A DNA stretch of 64,000 bases from positions 62,001 through 126,000 of the forward strand of contig MLAK01000860.1 of assembly GCA_001839685.1 (NCBI GenBank), in the 5' to 3' direction. The DNA is from Tritrichomonas foetus. Lineage: Eukaryota; Parabasalia; Tritrichomonadida; Tritrichomonadidae. Below the pieces are notes generated by a model, which saw only the letters and a program-made list of their open reading frames with translations, searched no databases and had not been told where the DNA came from. Positions 9,426 through 19,700 of the stretch are shown piece after piece (within the stretch, counting starts at the first letter, position 1; every line of letters starts with the position of its first letter). Position numbers and translations under genes: made by a program.

Positions 9426-12395
9426 ATGTCGAAGAAAGTAATTGAAAATCCTTTTTCACTTGAACCAAGCGAAGTCGCATCGTTTTATAATTCAAGCCTT
9501 ACAACAGGATTAACATCTGCCCAAGTCGAAAAGAATAGAAACACATTTGGGCCTAATTCATTCCCACCTCCACCGAAGAAATCAATCTTAGCAATGATTC
9601 TTGAGCAATTTCAAGATAAAATGGTACTTGTTTTACTCTTTGCTGTTGTTCTTGGTTTTGTATTTGCATTTCTCGAAGAAGATCCAGAAGAACGTGTTAC
9701 AGCTTTTATTGAACCATGGGTTATTATTATCATTCTTGCCCTCAATGCATTCATTTCTGTTATGCAAGAAATAAGTGCTGAATCTAGTGTTGAAGCTTTG
9801 AAACAATTTCAAGCTGAAACAGCAAATGTAACTCGTGATGGAAAACTTGTTCAAATCAACTCTGATGATGTTGTCTGTGGTGACCTTATTGAAGTAGGTG
9901 AAGGACAGCCAATTCCATGTGATATCCGTATTATTCACATTCGCTCAACAATTTTAAAGGCTGATGAAGCAGCACTTACTGGAGAATCTGAACCATCAAC
10001 AAAAGATGAAAAAACACTTCCAAAGCCTACTGGCCCAATTATGAACCAGGATAAATGTAATATCTGTTTTGGAGGAACCCCAGTTGTCCGTGGAAGATTC
10101 CAAGGAATTGCTATTGCTGTTGGTCCTCAATCTGAAATCGGAAAGATTCATAAAAGTGTTTCCGAAACAGATGAACAACAAACTCCATTACAAGTTCAAT
10201 TAGATCAATTTGGTGATGTTATTTCAAAAGGAATTTTGGTTATTTGCATTATTACATGGCTTGCAAACATCAATAAGTTCAAAGAAGCTGGTCATGGTTC
10301 ATTTTTGAAAGGTGCTCTATCATTCTTCAAGATTGCCGTATCATTAGCCGTTGCTGCTATTCCAGAAGGTCTTCCAGCAGTTGTAACTACCACACTTTCC
10401 CTTGGTGTCAACAGAATGGCCAAAGAAAAGGCAATTGTAACAAAATTACCAGCAGTTGAAACTCTTGGTTGTACATCAGTAATTTGTTCTGATAAAACAG
10501 GAACCCTTACTACAAATAATATGACAGTTAGAGCAGCTCTTACTGTATCAGAAGGAAATGTAAATGTTTTTGAAGTAGAAGGAAGCAGTTATAGTCCACA
10601 GGGACATATTAAATCAGGTGGAACTCAAGTTAGCAACTTGACTGAGCATTTTGCACTTCAAGAATCTGCAAAGATTGGTACACTTTGTAATGATGCTTCG
10701 ATTCTTTATGATGCAGAGAGCAAGACTTTTGCTCGTTCAGGTGAACCAACTGAAGCAGCATTTAAAGTATTTGCAGAAAAAGTAGGATTACCAGATGCAA
10801 CACAAGATGCTGAAATGAAAAAGAAGAAGCCATTTGATAGGGCTCATATTGTTTCAGATTATTATAAAGAGACATTTCCAAAGAAAAGGACTCATGAATT
10901 TACGCGTGATAGAAAGTCAATGTCTGTTGTTGTTGGCGAACATACACTTTTGGTGAAAGGAGCATATGAAGTTATTCTTTCACATTGCAATAGATACATT
11001 GATGATAAGACTGGTCAAGTTCTCGACTTAAATGATGATGTTCGTTCCAAGCTTGATGCCACCCGTCATGAGTGGTCAACTGGAAGCAGTTGTTTCCGTT
11101 GTATGGGTGTCGCATATAAAGATGCTCCAGGGTATGAAAATTGGAATATTGCTGATTTTGCCGAACTTGCTAAGAATGAATTAGATCTTGTTTGGGCAGG
11201 TGCTGTTGGTATTATTGACCCACCACGTGATTCTGTCACTCCATCAATCAAAGAATGCCACAGTGCAGGAATTCGTGTTATCATGTGCACAGGAGACAAT
11301 CCAGATACAGCTACAGCAATTGCTAAACATATTTGCATGCTTCACGAAAACGAAGATACAAAAGGAAAAGTTTTCACAGGCGTTCAATGGGAATCAATGA
11401 CACAAAGCGAAAAAGAAGAAGCTGCTAAGCATGCTGTTGTTTTAGCTCGTGTTGAACCACGCCATAAAATGGAATTAGTTACAATTCTTCAAAATCAAGG
11501 ACATGTTGTTGCTATGACAGGCGATGGTGTAAATGACTCACCAGCTCTCAAGAAGGCAGATATTGGTGTTGCTATGGGATCAGGAACTAAAGTTGCCCAA
11601 GAAGCTGCTAAAATGATTTTATCTGATGATTCCTTTACAACCATTGTTAAAGCTGTTGCTGAAGGACGTGCAATTTATAACAACACAACAGCTTTCATTC
11701 GTTACCTTATCACTTGCAACATTGGTGAAGTTGTCTCATGCTTTGTTTCATCAATCATTGGTGGACCAAATCTCCTCCGTTCAACTCAATTACTCTTTGT
11801 AAACCTTGTTACAGATGGACTTCCAGCTACAGCTCTTGGTGTAAATCCACCAGAAAAAGGAGTTATGAATCTTCCACCTCGTCCAAAGAATGAAAGTATT
11901 GTTACACCAATCACATTGGCACGTTATCTTGTTGGTGGTTTCTACCTCGGTTTTGCAACAATTGCTGCAGCCTACTATTGGTACATGTATGATCCACAAG
12001 GACCAGGACTTACATTCAAACAAATCATTACATGGCAACAAGCACCACCCGAACTTCATCATGTTTTTGAAGATGACACACCATCAACAATGGCTATGTC
12101 AGTTCTTGTTATTGTTGAAATGTTCTCTGCAATGACAGCAATATCAGAACGTCAATCATTCTTCGTAATGGGCCCATGGGAGAATCCATATCTCATGGCT
12201 GCTATTGTTGGTTCATTATTTGTCCATCTTCTTACTCTTGAAGTTCCAATTATGCGCCGTATTTTCTCAGTTGTTAGTCTTGATTTAGACCACTATGTTG
12301 TTCTTCTTATTTTAGGTGTTCCAGCTCTTATCATTGAAGAAATTTTCAAAGCTTATATTCGTGCACATACAAAGCATGTAGAAGTAGAATACTAA
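9426..12395 (+). CDS. SERCA: SERCA-type P2A calcium-transporting ATPase, 989 aa
   Basis: Pumps Ca2+ from cytosol into the endoplasmic reticulum or a related store using ATP. The landmarks are in order: N-terminal actuator helix, TGES near residue 185, PEGLPAVV at about 313-320 in M4, the phosphorylation motif DKTGTLT with D356, a KGA nucleotide-site motif, MCTGDNPDTA, and TGDGVND at 698-704, followed by four to six C-terminal membrane segments (NLVTDGLPATALGVNPPE in M6). Length and order match animal SERCA (about 994 residues). Asp and Asn residues needed for Ca2+ binding in M6 are present (NLVTDGLPA). ATG at 9426 is preceded by ATCATTTA, an initiator-like sequence. Codon use is that of a well-expressed gene. 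Confidence 0.95.
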   Translation: MSKKVIENPFSLEPSEVASFYNSSLTTGLTSAQVEKNRNTFGPNSFPPPPKKSILAMILEQFQDKMVLVLLFAVVLGFVFAFLEEDPEERVTAFIEPWVIIIILALNAFISVMQEISAESSVEALKQFQAETANVTRDGKLVQINSDDVVCGDLIEVGEGQPIPCDIRIIHIRSTILKADEAALTGESEPSTKDEKTLPKPTGPIMNQDKCNICFGGTPVVRGRFQGIAIAVGPQSEIGKIHKSVSETDEQQTPLQVQLDQFGDVISKGILVICIITWLANINKFKEAGHGSFLKGALSFFKIAVSLAVAAIPEGLPAVVTTTLSLGVNRMAKEKAIVTKLPAVETLGCTSVICSDKTGTLTTNNMTVRAALTVSEGNVNVFEVEGSSYSPQGHIKSGGTQVSNLTEHFALQESAKIGTLCNDASILYDAESKTFARSGEPTEAAFKVFAEKVGLPDATQDAEMKKKKPFDRAHIVSDYYKETFPKKRTHEFTRDRKSMSVVVGEHTLLVKGAYEVILSHCNRYIDDKTGQVLDLNDDVRSKLDATRHEWSTGSSCFRCMGVAYKDAPGYENWNIADFAELAKNELDLVWAGAVGIIDPPRDSVTPSIKECHSAGIRVIMCTGDNPDTATAIAKHICMLHENEDTKGKVFTGVQWESMTQSEKEEAAKHAVVLARVEPRHKMELVTILQNQGHVVAMTGDGVNDSPALKKADIGVAMGSGTKVAQEAAKMILSDDSFTTIVKAVAEGRAIYNNTTAFIRYLITCNIGEVVSCFVSSIIGGPNLLRSTQLLFVNLVTDGLPATALGVNPPEKGVMNLPPRPKNESIVTPITLARYLVGGFYLGFATIAAAYYWYMYDPQGPGLTFKQIITWQQAPPELHHVFEDDTPSTMAMSVLVIVEMFSAMTAISERQSFFVMGPWENPYLMAAIVGSLFVHLLTLEVPIMRRIFSVVSLDLDHYVVLLILGVPALIIEEIFKAYIRAHTKHVEVEY

Positions 12396-12626
12396 AAGTG
12401 CCTTTACTGCTAGTAAGCAAATCATTCTTTCTCATATTTCAAATCATTTTTTCTCATATTTCCAATAATTCTTTCTCATAATGTACATCGATTAAGTATA
12501 TTAAATTCATTGAGGTGATTTCATAGATTTATTTAATAGGTTGTGATTTGATTGAAATTAGTGAACTCATCAAAGCAATTCTTGATGATCATCAAAATGA
12601 CATGTTATATAAAAAATATTACCTTC

Positions 12627-13427
12627 ATGACTGACGAAGTTTTAGAATACGTCGATACTCACACTCATCTTGATACAATCTACGAGAAATTAAAGAAGCC
12701 TCTTGATTGGCCCTTTTCAGAGTACATGAAAACATTTCCACCTGGATTTGCTGGATGCATGACAATTTTTAGCGATTCCTTTGACGGAGCTTTGAATTTC
12801 ATTGACCAGGGAAATCCATTAATCTATGGAGCCCTTGGAATTCACCCACATAACGCCATTTCGTATAACGACGAATTAGAAGAATGCCTCAAAAAACATC
12901 TAGAAAATCCACGTGTGATCGCTCTTGGAGAAATTGGACTCGACTACCATTACGACAATTCACCTCGCGATATACAGAAAACCGTTTTTGAGCGCCAATG
13001 TCGCCTTGCGGTCGAATTAAAAATGCCAATTGTTATTCATACACGCGAAGCTGAACAAGATACACTCGAGATCATGGAAAGAGCAATTCCAACAGACTGG
13101 AAAGTTCACGTTCACTGTTATACAGATTCATGGTGGCTTGCTGAAAAAGTTCTCGCTAAATGGCCAAATGCATATTTCGGGTTCACCGGTGTTCTTACGT
13201 TCAAGAATTCCAAGCAAGTTCAAGAAGTCTGTTCGAAAGTGCCAATGAACAGAATTTTATCCGAAACTGACGGACCATTTATGGCACCTGTTCCATATAG
13301 AGGCAAGGCTTCCAATCCAGGATATATTCCACATATCATAAAGAAAGTGGCAGAACTTCACAACATTCCAGAAAGGGAAGCATTTTTGACAATCAGACAA
13401 AACTGCCGCGACTTTTATGGATTCTAA
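12627..13427 (+). CDS. tatD: TatD-family metal-dependent DNase, 266 aa
   Basis: TIM-barrel metallohydrolase of the TatD family, acting as a 3'-5' exonuclease or endonuclease on DNA. Seen in order: the N-terminal metal motif DTHTHLD, GALGIHPHN, the Glu ligand in ALGEIGLDYHYD, VIHTREAEQDT, VHCYTDSW, and the C-terminal LSETDGPF with the catalytic Asp, then RGKASNPGYIPHIIKKVAE. The start at 12627 gives the usual length of about 265 and begins MTDEVLEYVDTHTHLD; the frame is open to 12552 but the extra residues are not family-like and only a TTG lies at that end (ATGs at 12585 and 12597 are alternatives). It follows the calcium pump on the same strand after 231 bases. Confidence 0.92.
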   Translation: MTDEVLEYVDTHTHLDTIYEKLKKPLDWPFSEYMKTFPPGFAGCMTIFSDSFDGALNFIDQGNPLIYGALGIHPHNAISYNDELEECLKKHLENPRVIALGEIGLDYHYDNSPRDIQKTVFERQCRLAVELKMPIVIHTREAEQDTLEIMERAIPTDWKVHVHCYTDSWWLAEKVLAKWPNAYFGFTGVLTFKNSKQVQEVCSKVPMNRILSETDGPFMAPVPYRGKASNPGYIPHIIKKVAELHNIPEREAFLTIRQNCRDFYGF

Positions 13428-13812
13428 TTTTTTATTTTTTATTTTTTTTTGGAGTAAAACAAATAATAAAATTAACTAAGCTATTGCTCCTCTTATTTAT
13501 ATTCTAGAGAAATGATCTTTTGATTAATAGTGTTGTCATTTCAAGTAAATCAATCATTTCAAGTTAATCACTCATTTCAAGTAAATCAATTCACTTTTTT
13601 TGGAATCCAATAAAGGCGAGTTTTTCCTATCATAGAATTTGTTTTGTATGATCGGATATTTTTAATTTACAGGCAACACACAATATCTCAATGAAATTAT
13701 GGCGAAATATAGTCAATAAATCAAGTGAATCACAAATAAAAAAGCAGCAAAAATCTAAAAGAAAAATAACAATTTATTTATACAATTAATTCTGTTCATG
13801 GTTGAATCCATC
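13428..13812. other. Convergent intergenic region
   Basis: Lies between the 3' ends of the TatD gene and the kinase gene on the opposite strand. AT-rich with a T-run directly after the TatD stop and the 18-bp tandem repeat described separately; no gene seen. Confidence 0.5.
13536..13589. repeat. Three 18-bp tandem units
   Basis: The unit TCATTTCAAGTAAATCAA occurs three times in tandem with 2 changes in the middle copy. It is a small intergenic satellite. Confidence 0.75.
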
Positions 13813-16272
13813 TTACTCTCCCCTTTTATTTAAAGCTGTCTCATATTTTAAAACTTCATCCACACGTTTATATAATGGCTTCGTGTCGATATCAGGGAAA
13901 ATCTGTAATTTATTTTCCAAAAGTATTTGTAAAATCTGATCTATAGTTAATCTTTTCTTTGGATCAAAATTTCTTCCTTCATTAATAATTTTTTGAATAA
14001 ATATTGGCAAACTCTCATCAGCTTTTTCAATTTCTCCTTTAACCAATTGTTTCAGTGTAGTATTTGGTAATCTTCCATGCATGAGATGAAAAAGTGTCAC
14101 ACAAAAAGAATAAACATCAACAGAAGAATTATAATATTGTTGGTAATCCATGATTTCTGGTGCCATATAATGAATTGTACCACATTTCATTGATAATGTT
14201 ATTGAATCACTGTCAACTTTTCGAGAAAGACCAAAATCACAAATTTTTGCATGTCCAGTTTCTTCTTCAATTAGTATATTTTCTGGTTTAATATCTCGAT
14301 GAATAATTGATAATGAATGAATATATCTTAAACCAAGTATAATGTCAATGATATACATCGCTAAATTATCATTTGGGACATCTTTTGAGAGAAGCGCTTC
14401 TTTTAACGATGTATCTAAGGGCTCCATTAAAATACTAATTTTATCTTTTTGTGGATAAAATCCATAAACTTCAACAATACAAGGATGTTTAGATTCAAGT
14501 GTCAGTAAAAATTCATCAATGATTGAATCTTTGGACATATTTGAAGTAATATTGATTGTTTTCATTGCAAAAAGTATATCGGCATCAGACACTAATTCAA
14601 CTGTACCAAATGATCCACCACCAATATCAGATTCTTTCTGGAATTTATTAAACTGCTCAGTTGTTAGAATATATTGATATTGCGTATCATATAATTTACG
14701 ATTAGATTTTCTATGAAATTCATAATTTGGAATGGAAGTACTATGCACACTTGATTTACTTTCTTTAGCGAAGTTATATTCTTCAACTGTAGAATAAGTA
14801 ACTTTTAATGAATAATTACGTGTTGATTTTACAACTCTGAGCAAGGAAATGTTGCCATATTGTTTAAACAATTGAAAAACACGTCTTAAATCAGGAAAAG
14901 TATATTTCATTATTTCTAGGGTTTTTCCTTGGCTTTCAATATCATAATAGAGTTGATCAAGATCATCTCTACAAATATCAGTAGGAGATGCAAACATAAT
15001 TGCATTTTTAAACGGATGCTCTTTGAGTAACCTATTTAAATTTTGACTACTCAAATCATTGTTCGTGGAATCCAATTCTTTAAAATTAGACTTAGATTCA
15101 GTTTTAGATTTAGGATTTGTAGTGTCAAAAATAACTTGGTAGATTTTAAGTGTACTTGAATCGTTATGATTGACTAAATTGATGTTTCGAATTTTGAGAT
15201 TTATTTCGTTCCTAAAATATTGAATAATTTCTTTTGTATCTGTGGAAAATGGAACATTGAAAATGTATTGTTCAAAAAACTTTTTTACATATCTTGCACC
15301 ACTTGTATAGCTAATGAAATGTGACGCTGTTGATTGTTTTTGGAAAAAAATAGAACCTGTGCAATTTTTCATATCACTTCCATAGTCATTAACGAAATCA
15401 TTATTTTCGTTTTCTTCAACAAAAACTTGATAAACTGGACCAAAAAATGATACTTCTTGATAGAAATCTTTTGGATAATTATGATTAGTTGGTACAGAAA
15501 TTTCATATTGTTTAATTTTTTCCAATGTTTTTGGGTCAGCAAAAGGGACGACGCCTATAGGCGTGTCATTAAAACAAGCGAAATTAAATTTGTCGATAAC
15601 TAAACTCACTTCATTTTTAGATTCACATACTAAAATAACAATACCTTTGTTTCGATCATAAAAATTACATTTAATATCCCTCATGAAATCATTGCTTAAA
15701 TTCTGATTAAGAACATAATCAAACTCTGCTTTGGATAAAAAATTGGGAATATTATAAAAATGGGCAATTGGTAACTGAAAAATATCATCTGAACACTTAA
15801 TTTTTACTTTATATGGAATTTCCGGAACAAATGTGGAAATTAATGATAGAGTTTGTTTATCATCTGACTGTATTTCATAAATACAACCTTCATGATGTCT
15901 TATAATGGCAACATCAGTTGTGAATTGATGTATGAGTAATTCAAAGCAATCTTCATTTTGGAGACACGCAGGGATTTGACAGAAAAACAATCTATGGGGA
16001 AATATTGTGCAACTTTTTTGTGTAATTGGAATAATCTGATCAATAAATACATCACGAATAGATTTTTCGGTGAGAAAGCATTCAATGTCGTTTTTAATTT
16101 GCTCGCCTAATTTTGTTATTTGAAGACTGATGAAAACGATTTCTTTGTCAAAAAATCCGAAAGGAATTAAATGCTGATAGCCAATGAATTTCAGAAATTG
16201 CTCAAAAAGCGAAACCGGTGGTTTTCCTTTAAATATAACGATAAAACTATCGGTAGCCTGCTGTGAATTCAT
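13813..16272 (-). CDS. Protein kinase with RRM-like N-terminal modules, 819 aa
   Basis: The C-terminal third is a complete eukaryotic protein kinase: GGGSFGTV (551-558), Lys571 (AMK), HRDIKPEN (658-665), DFG (679-681), MAPE (703-706). The pattern is closest to TKL/NEK-like trichomonad kinases. The first 530 residues look like repeated RRM-type folds: YIFNVPFSTDTKEIIQYF (336-353) matches an RNP2-like strand and helix, and FKNAIMFASP (421-430) and FIVIFKGKPPVSLFEQFL (10-27) have the same shape. No other family motif is visible there. Active-site residues are all present, so it is predicted active. RRM plus kinase suggests regulation of RNA-binding proteins, but only the kinase part is certain. 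The start ATG has a GAAAAAGTT motif 45-50 bases upstream. Confidence 0.85.
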   Translation of the reverse strand: MNSQQATDSFIVIFKGKPPVSLFEQFLKFIGYQHLIPFGFFDKEIVFISLQITKLGEQIKNDIECFLTEKSIRDVFIDQIIPITQKSCTIFPHRLFFCQIPACLQNEDCFELLIHQFTTDVAIIRHHEGCIYEIQSDDKQTLSLISTFVPEIPYKVKIKCSDDIFQLPIAHFYNIPNFLSKAEFDYVLNQNLSNDFMRDIKCNFYDRNKGIVILVCESKNEVSLVIDKFNFACFNDTPIGVVPFADPKTLEKIKQYEISVPTNHNYPKDFYQEVSFFGPVYQVFVEENENNDFVNDYGSDMKNCTGSIFFQKQSTASHFISYTSGARYVKKFFEQYIFNVPFSTDTKEIIQYFRNEINLKIRNINLVNHNDSSTLKIYQVIFDTTNPKSKTESKSNFKELDSTNNDLSSQNLNRLLKEHPFKNAIMFASPTDICRDDLDQLYYDIESQGKTLEIMKYTFPDLRRVFQLFKQYGNISLLRVVKSTRNYSLKVTYSTVEEYNFAKESKSSVHSTSIPNYEFHRKSNRKLYDTQYQYILTTEQFNKFQKESDIGGGSFGTVELVSDADILFAMKTINITSNMSKDSIIDEFLLTLESKHPCIVEVYGFYPQKDKISILMEPLDTSLKEALLSKDVPNDNLAMYIIDIILGLRYIHSLSIIHRDIKPENILIEEETGHAKICDFGLSRKVDSDSITLSMKCGTIHYMAPEIMDYQQYYNSSVDVYSFCVTLFHLMHGRLPNTTLKQLVKGEIEKADESLPIFIQKIINEGRNFDPKKRLTIDQILQILLENKLQIFPDIDTKPLYKRVDEVLKYETALNKRGE

Positions 16273-16778
16273 TGCATATCACCAATAATGTTAAATTAAT
16301 GCAAGAAGGGCTTCCAACTTTTTCAATTTATATTTGTCCAATACTCAAGTCTGGAGTTTCAGAATTGCCAAAGGCAAGTGATTGAAAAAAGTGAAAGAAC
16401 TTAATTTTCTGATGAGTTTTGGAATTGTGAAGTGAAGTGTCAAATAAATACCAAAAGTTGAAATACTCTAATGGGCAAATGTGACATGAACTTTACTGGT
16501 TTTTTAGGTCATTTCGACTTGGAGGAGGAGCTGACACGAGGACATGGCTCCTCTAATGCTGAATGAGTCGAAGGGGCCTGCAAAATCACATCACATTCGC
16601 AAATTTTAAGTGTTAAAAAACAAAATTTTGTTTTCTCATAGGAACAAAATCCTGCCAAAAAAGAAATTAAACAATACAGCAAACAACTCGTTTAACATAA
16701 CTTCAGTGAAGTAGTTAGAGATGCAAGTAAAAAACTCGAAAATTCATTAAAAAAAAAAAAGTTCATGCGAATTTTTGT
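16273..16778. other. Intergenic with structured GC island
   Basis: Promoter side of the kinase gene and 3' side of the LRR gene. Apart from the island at 16506-16579 it is AT-rich. The AACTTTTTC motif at 16316-16324 is the likely promoter element of the kinase gene (reverse orientation on the coding strand). Confidence 0.45.
16506..16579 (+). ncRNA. Candidate structured RNA or GC-rich stem-loop island
   Basis: A compact nested fold stands out from AT-rich surroundings. Outer pairs AGG (16506-16508) with CCT (16577-16579), then TTCGACT (16513-16519) with AGTCGAA (16566-16572), then GAGGAGC (16525-16531) with GCTCCTC (16547-16553), leaving a 15-base loop. It has no tRNA T-loop, no recognisable SRP, U-snRNA, RNase P or C/D box motif, and no open frame of note. 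Strand is a guess. It may be an unknown ncRNA or a DNA cruciform element. Confidence 0.3.
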
Positions 16779-19700
16779 TTACCATCCATTTGGTGTACCT
16801 AAAACATTAACATTTGGGACTTGCTGACGCTGTCTATTTTCCATCGGATGCGATGTCTGTGGTGGATTCTTTGTTTTTTTTACATGAAGGTATTGAAAAG
16901 GCATTCCAGCGCTGTAGTAACGATCCACATCAGTTCTAGATCGCGGCATTCGAATATTTATTTCTGGTGGCGGTGCAGGGACTGCATTCTTTGCAAAAGA
17001 TAAAACATCATCTACTTCAACTGTTCCAAGAGGTTGTACAGTATGTGGCTGTCCAGGCGGAGGCAGTCCTGCATTCTGTGGAATAACACCTGTTTCACTT
17101 CCAGGAAGTGAATAGTCATGTGATTTTGGTGTAAGTAATACTGCTGATGGAAAAACAGGTAGAAGATTTATTCCTCCAGCAGCACTTGGAATAGGTGGAG
17201 GTGCAAGTGGTTGAAGAGGTTCACTAAAGTCAGGAACAGTAAATGTTGATGTTTTAGTTTGGGATGTTGCTGCTTGAGGAATTACTGATGAATCAAGAGT
17301 AGGTGGAATTACTATGCCTGAGACATCAGATTGTTGATTTGATGGTGGTAGTGTAGCTTGAATACGTGCTATTGGCGCAATTGGTTCAATTGGAGAAAAT
17401 GTGCTTGGTGCTGGAGGTTTTATTGCTGTGTTTGAATGTAATGAAGGTGCCATTGCTGCATTTGTTGGCATTTGAAGATTATTTTGACTATCATTAATCG
17501 ATTCTAATGGCGGTAGTTGAGAAAGTGGTGATTCTTTGGGCACTAAACCCACTGGCGGAGCAAGTGGAGGCAATTCCATTTCATCATCACTGTAGGGAAC
17601 AAAATTACCTGATCCCAAATCAATAGGATCAATCACAAGACTACTACAGTTGGAATTAAACATAGCTGCATTAATTGGCACATCTTCTTCAGGCGGCATA
17701 ATAAGATCATCAGATGCATGCGAGTTTGGAACAAAGAGTGGCATGGTTCCATCCATTGGCATTGGTGGCAAAGTTGAATCGAGTGGCATTAGTGGAATTG
17801 GATCAAGTGGTTGTAAATTATCTAATGGCTGCAATTGATCCAATGGTTGTAATGGATCCAAAGGTTGAAGTTCACCAAGTGGTTGAAGTCCATCAAGTGG
17901 TTGTAGTGGCTGCATTGATGGATCAAGTGGTTGTAGTGGTTGCATTGATAGATCAAGTGGTTGTAATGGTTGCATTGATGGATCAAGTGGTTGTAATGGT
18001 TGCATTGATGGATCAAGTGGTTGTAATGGCTGTAATTGTGGTGGTGTTGTATCAGGTGCAAACATTGAATTATTAGTAAATGGTTGTACTGGTTCAAACA
18101 TTGAAGTTTCAGGCATGAATGGACTTGGAGCTTGTGCATTTACAGGCTCATTTTCTTCTTCTTCTTCAACCGTTTCAGTAAGAATGCTTAATACTTGGTT
18201 CATTTCTGGTGTATCACAGAGTGGTTCAAGTTTTGTGTAATTTCCACCATAATTAATGTTTGTTACTGGTCTTGTTGGAATTGTTTCTAAGCCTGATTCG
18301 TCAAAAATAGATGGAAGTCCATTATCAGCTGGCGGCAGATATCTTGGTGGTCTTGTTGGATCAGGAATCAGTTTAATATGGATGTCAGATAGTGTTCTAC
18401 ATGGTGTTTTCACTCTTAATGTTGTAAGTGATGGGAATCTTGGTTTCTTTAAAGCATTTCCAAGATAAAATTCATCACCAGGAAAACTTTGATAGATTGG
18501 TGGATAACGTTGAATGAAATTTTGGTATCTAATTGGATCAATTCTATCTCCACATTCAATTCTACAAATAAAGAAGCCAATAAATGATTGTCCAAGTGGT
18601 TCAAGTTTTTCACGAATGGCTGTTCGGAAGGCGCTGTATCTCGCACGGTCAGAAAGCGCAGAAAGTGTGCGATGGAAGAGACGATTGATATCTGCATTTG
18701 GTCGACCAACAACTTTAATTGGAAGCTTGAGTAAATCATTATATAAATCGAAAAATTGACTTTCGACAGAAATTGCTGTATCATTAATTGAAAATTCAAG
18801 TAGATTTTTATGGGCATATAAATAATCTAATGTTGCTGAAATGTCACTATCTGCCATATGTTGGCCATCTAGTCGAAGGATGCTGATTGGACCGAGGAGT
18901 TCCAGGGCATGGAAAAGTTGATCCATGCTTCCTCCAAAGTTTCTTTCGATGCTTCCACAAATGGATATGCTGCTGATCCTTCCTTGGCCAATTGTGCCCA
19001 ATAAAGATCTTAAGTCATCTGATCGTTGTGCGCCAAAAACTCGATCAATGGAAAGATGAATTATTCGATTTGATAAAAAGAAGAAATTAAAGAATGGTTG
19101 AATTGAAGCACTTTCAAGCATATTTCCACTCCAGTCAAGACCTCTTAAACATTTAATTTGAGGGAAAGATGGAAAAGCTGCATATAATGATCTCCAATGA
19201 GCATCTGGAAGTGAAATATCTGAAAGAACAAGATAAATAGGTGTTTTTGTATTATATGAAATCACTTTAAGGAGACTTTGGAGTGACAAAAATGTGAAGT
19301 TCGAGTGATTGAAATCAAGATAATGAACTGATGAAGGAATTCGAACATAGTCTGGGAAAGGTTCAGTCATATCTTGTTTTGCAAGAACGATTTCGGATAA
19401 AATAGAGCAGTTTAAGAAAGTATCTAATCCAACTAAAATAGGCTGGCTCCAATTAGAGATAGAAAGATGTTGAACAAATCTACAATGCTTTAATATGCGA
19501 GAAATAGTTGAAACTATCGCATCATTACTAATATTTTTCGATTCAATATTATCGAACTCTAAGTGCTCAAGTGTTTTCCAAGGCCTGTTTGCTAAAATTG
19601 AATTAGAAATTGAACCCCAAGCTTCAGCATTAAAAGTGACTCCATTAAAGGACAATTTCTGAATTTCTCCTTGATATTCGCATATTTTATCAATTAACTT

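Noticed and set aside
12552..12626. Longer start of the TatD gene
   Set aside because: It would add non-conserved residues in front of a normal TatD start; kept only as an alternative.
16506..16579. tRNA, SRP or snRNA for the GC-rich island
   Set aside because: No T-loop, no SRP helix 8 motif, no Sm-site and box arrangement that I could confirm.
17714..18139. Val- or His-rich frames antisense to the QPLD repeats
   Set aside because: They are reading-frame shadows of the 30-bp repeats in the LRR gene.
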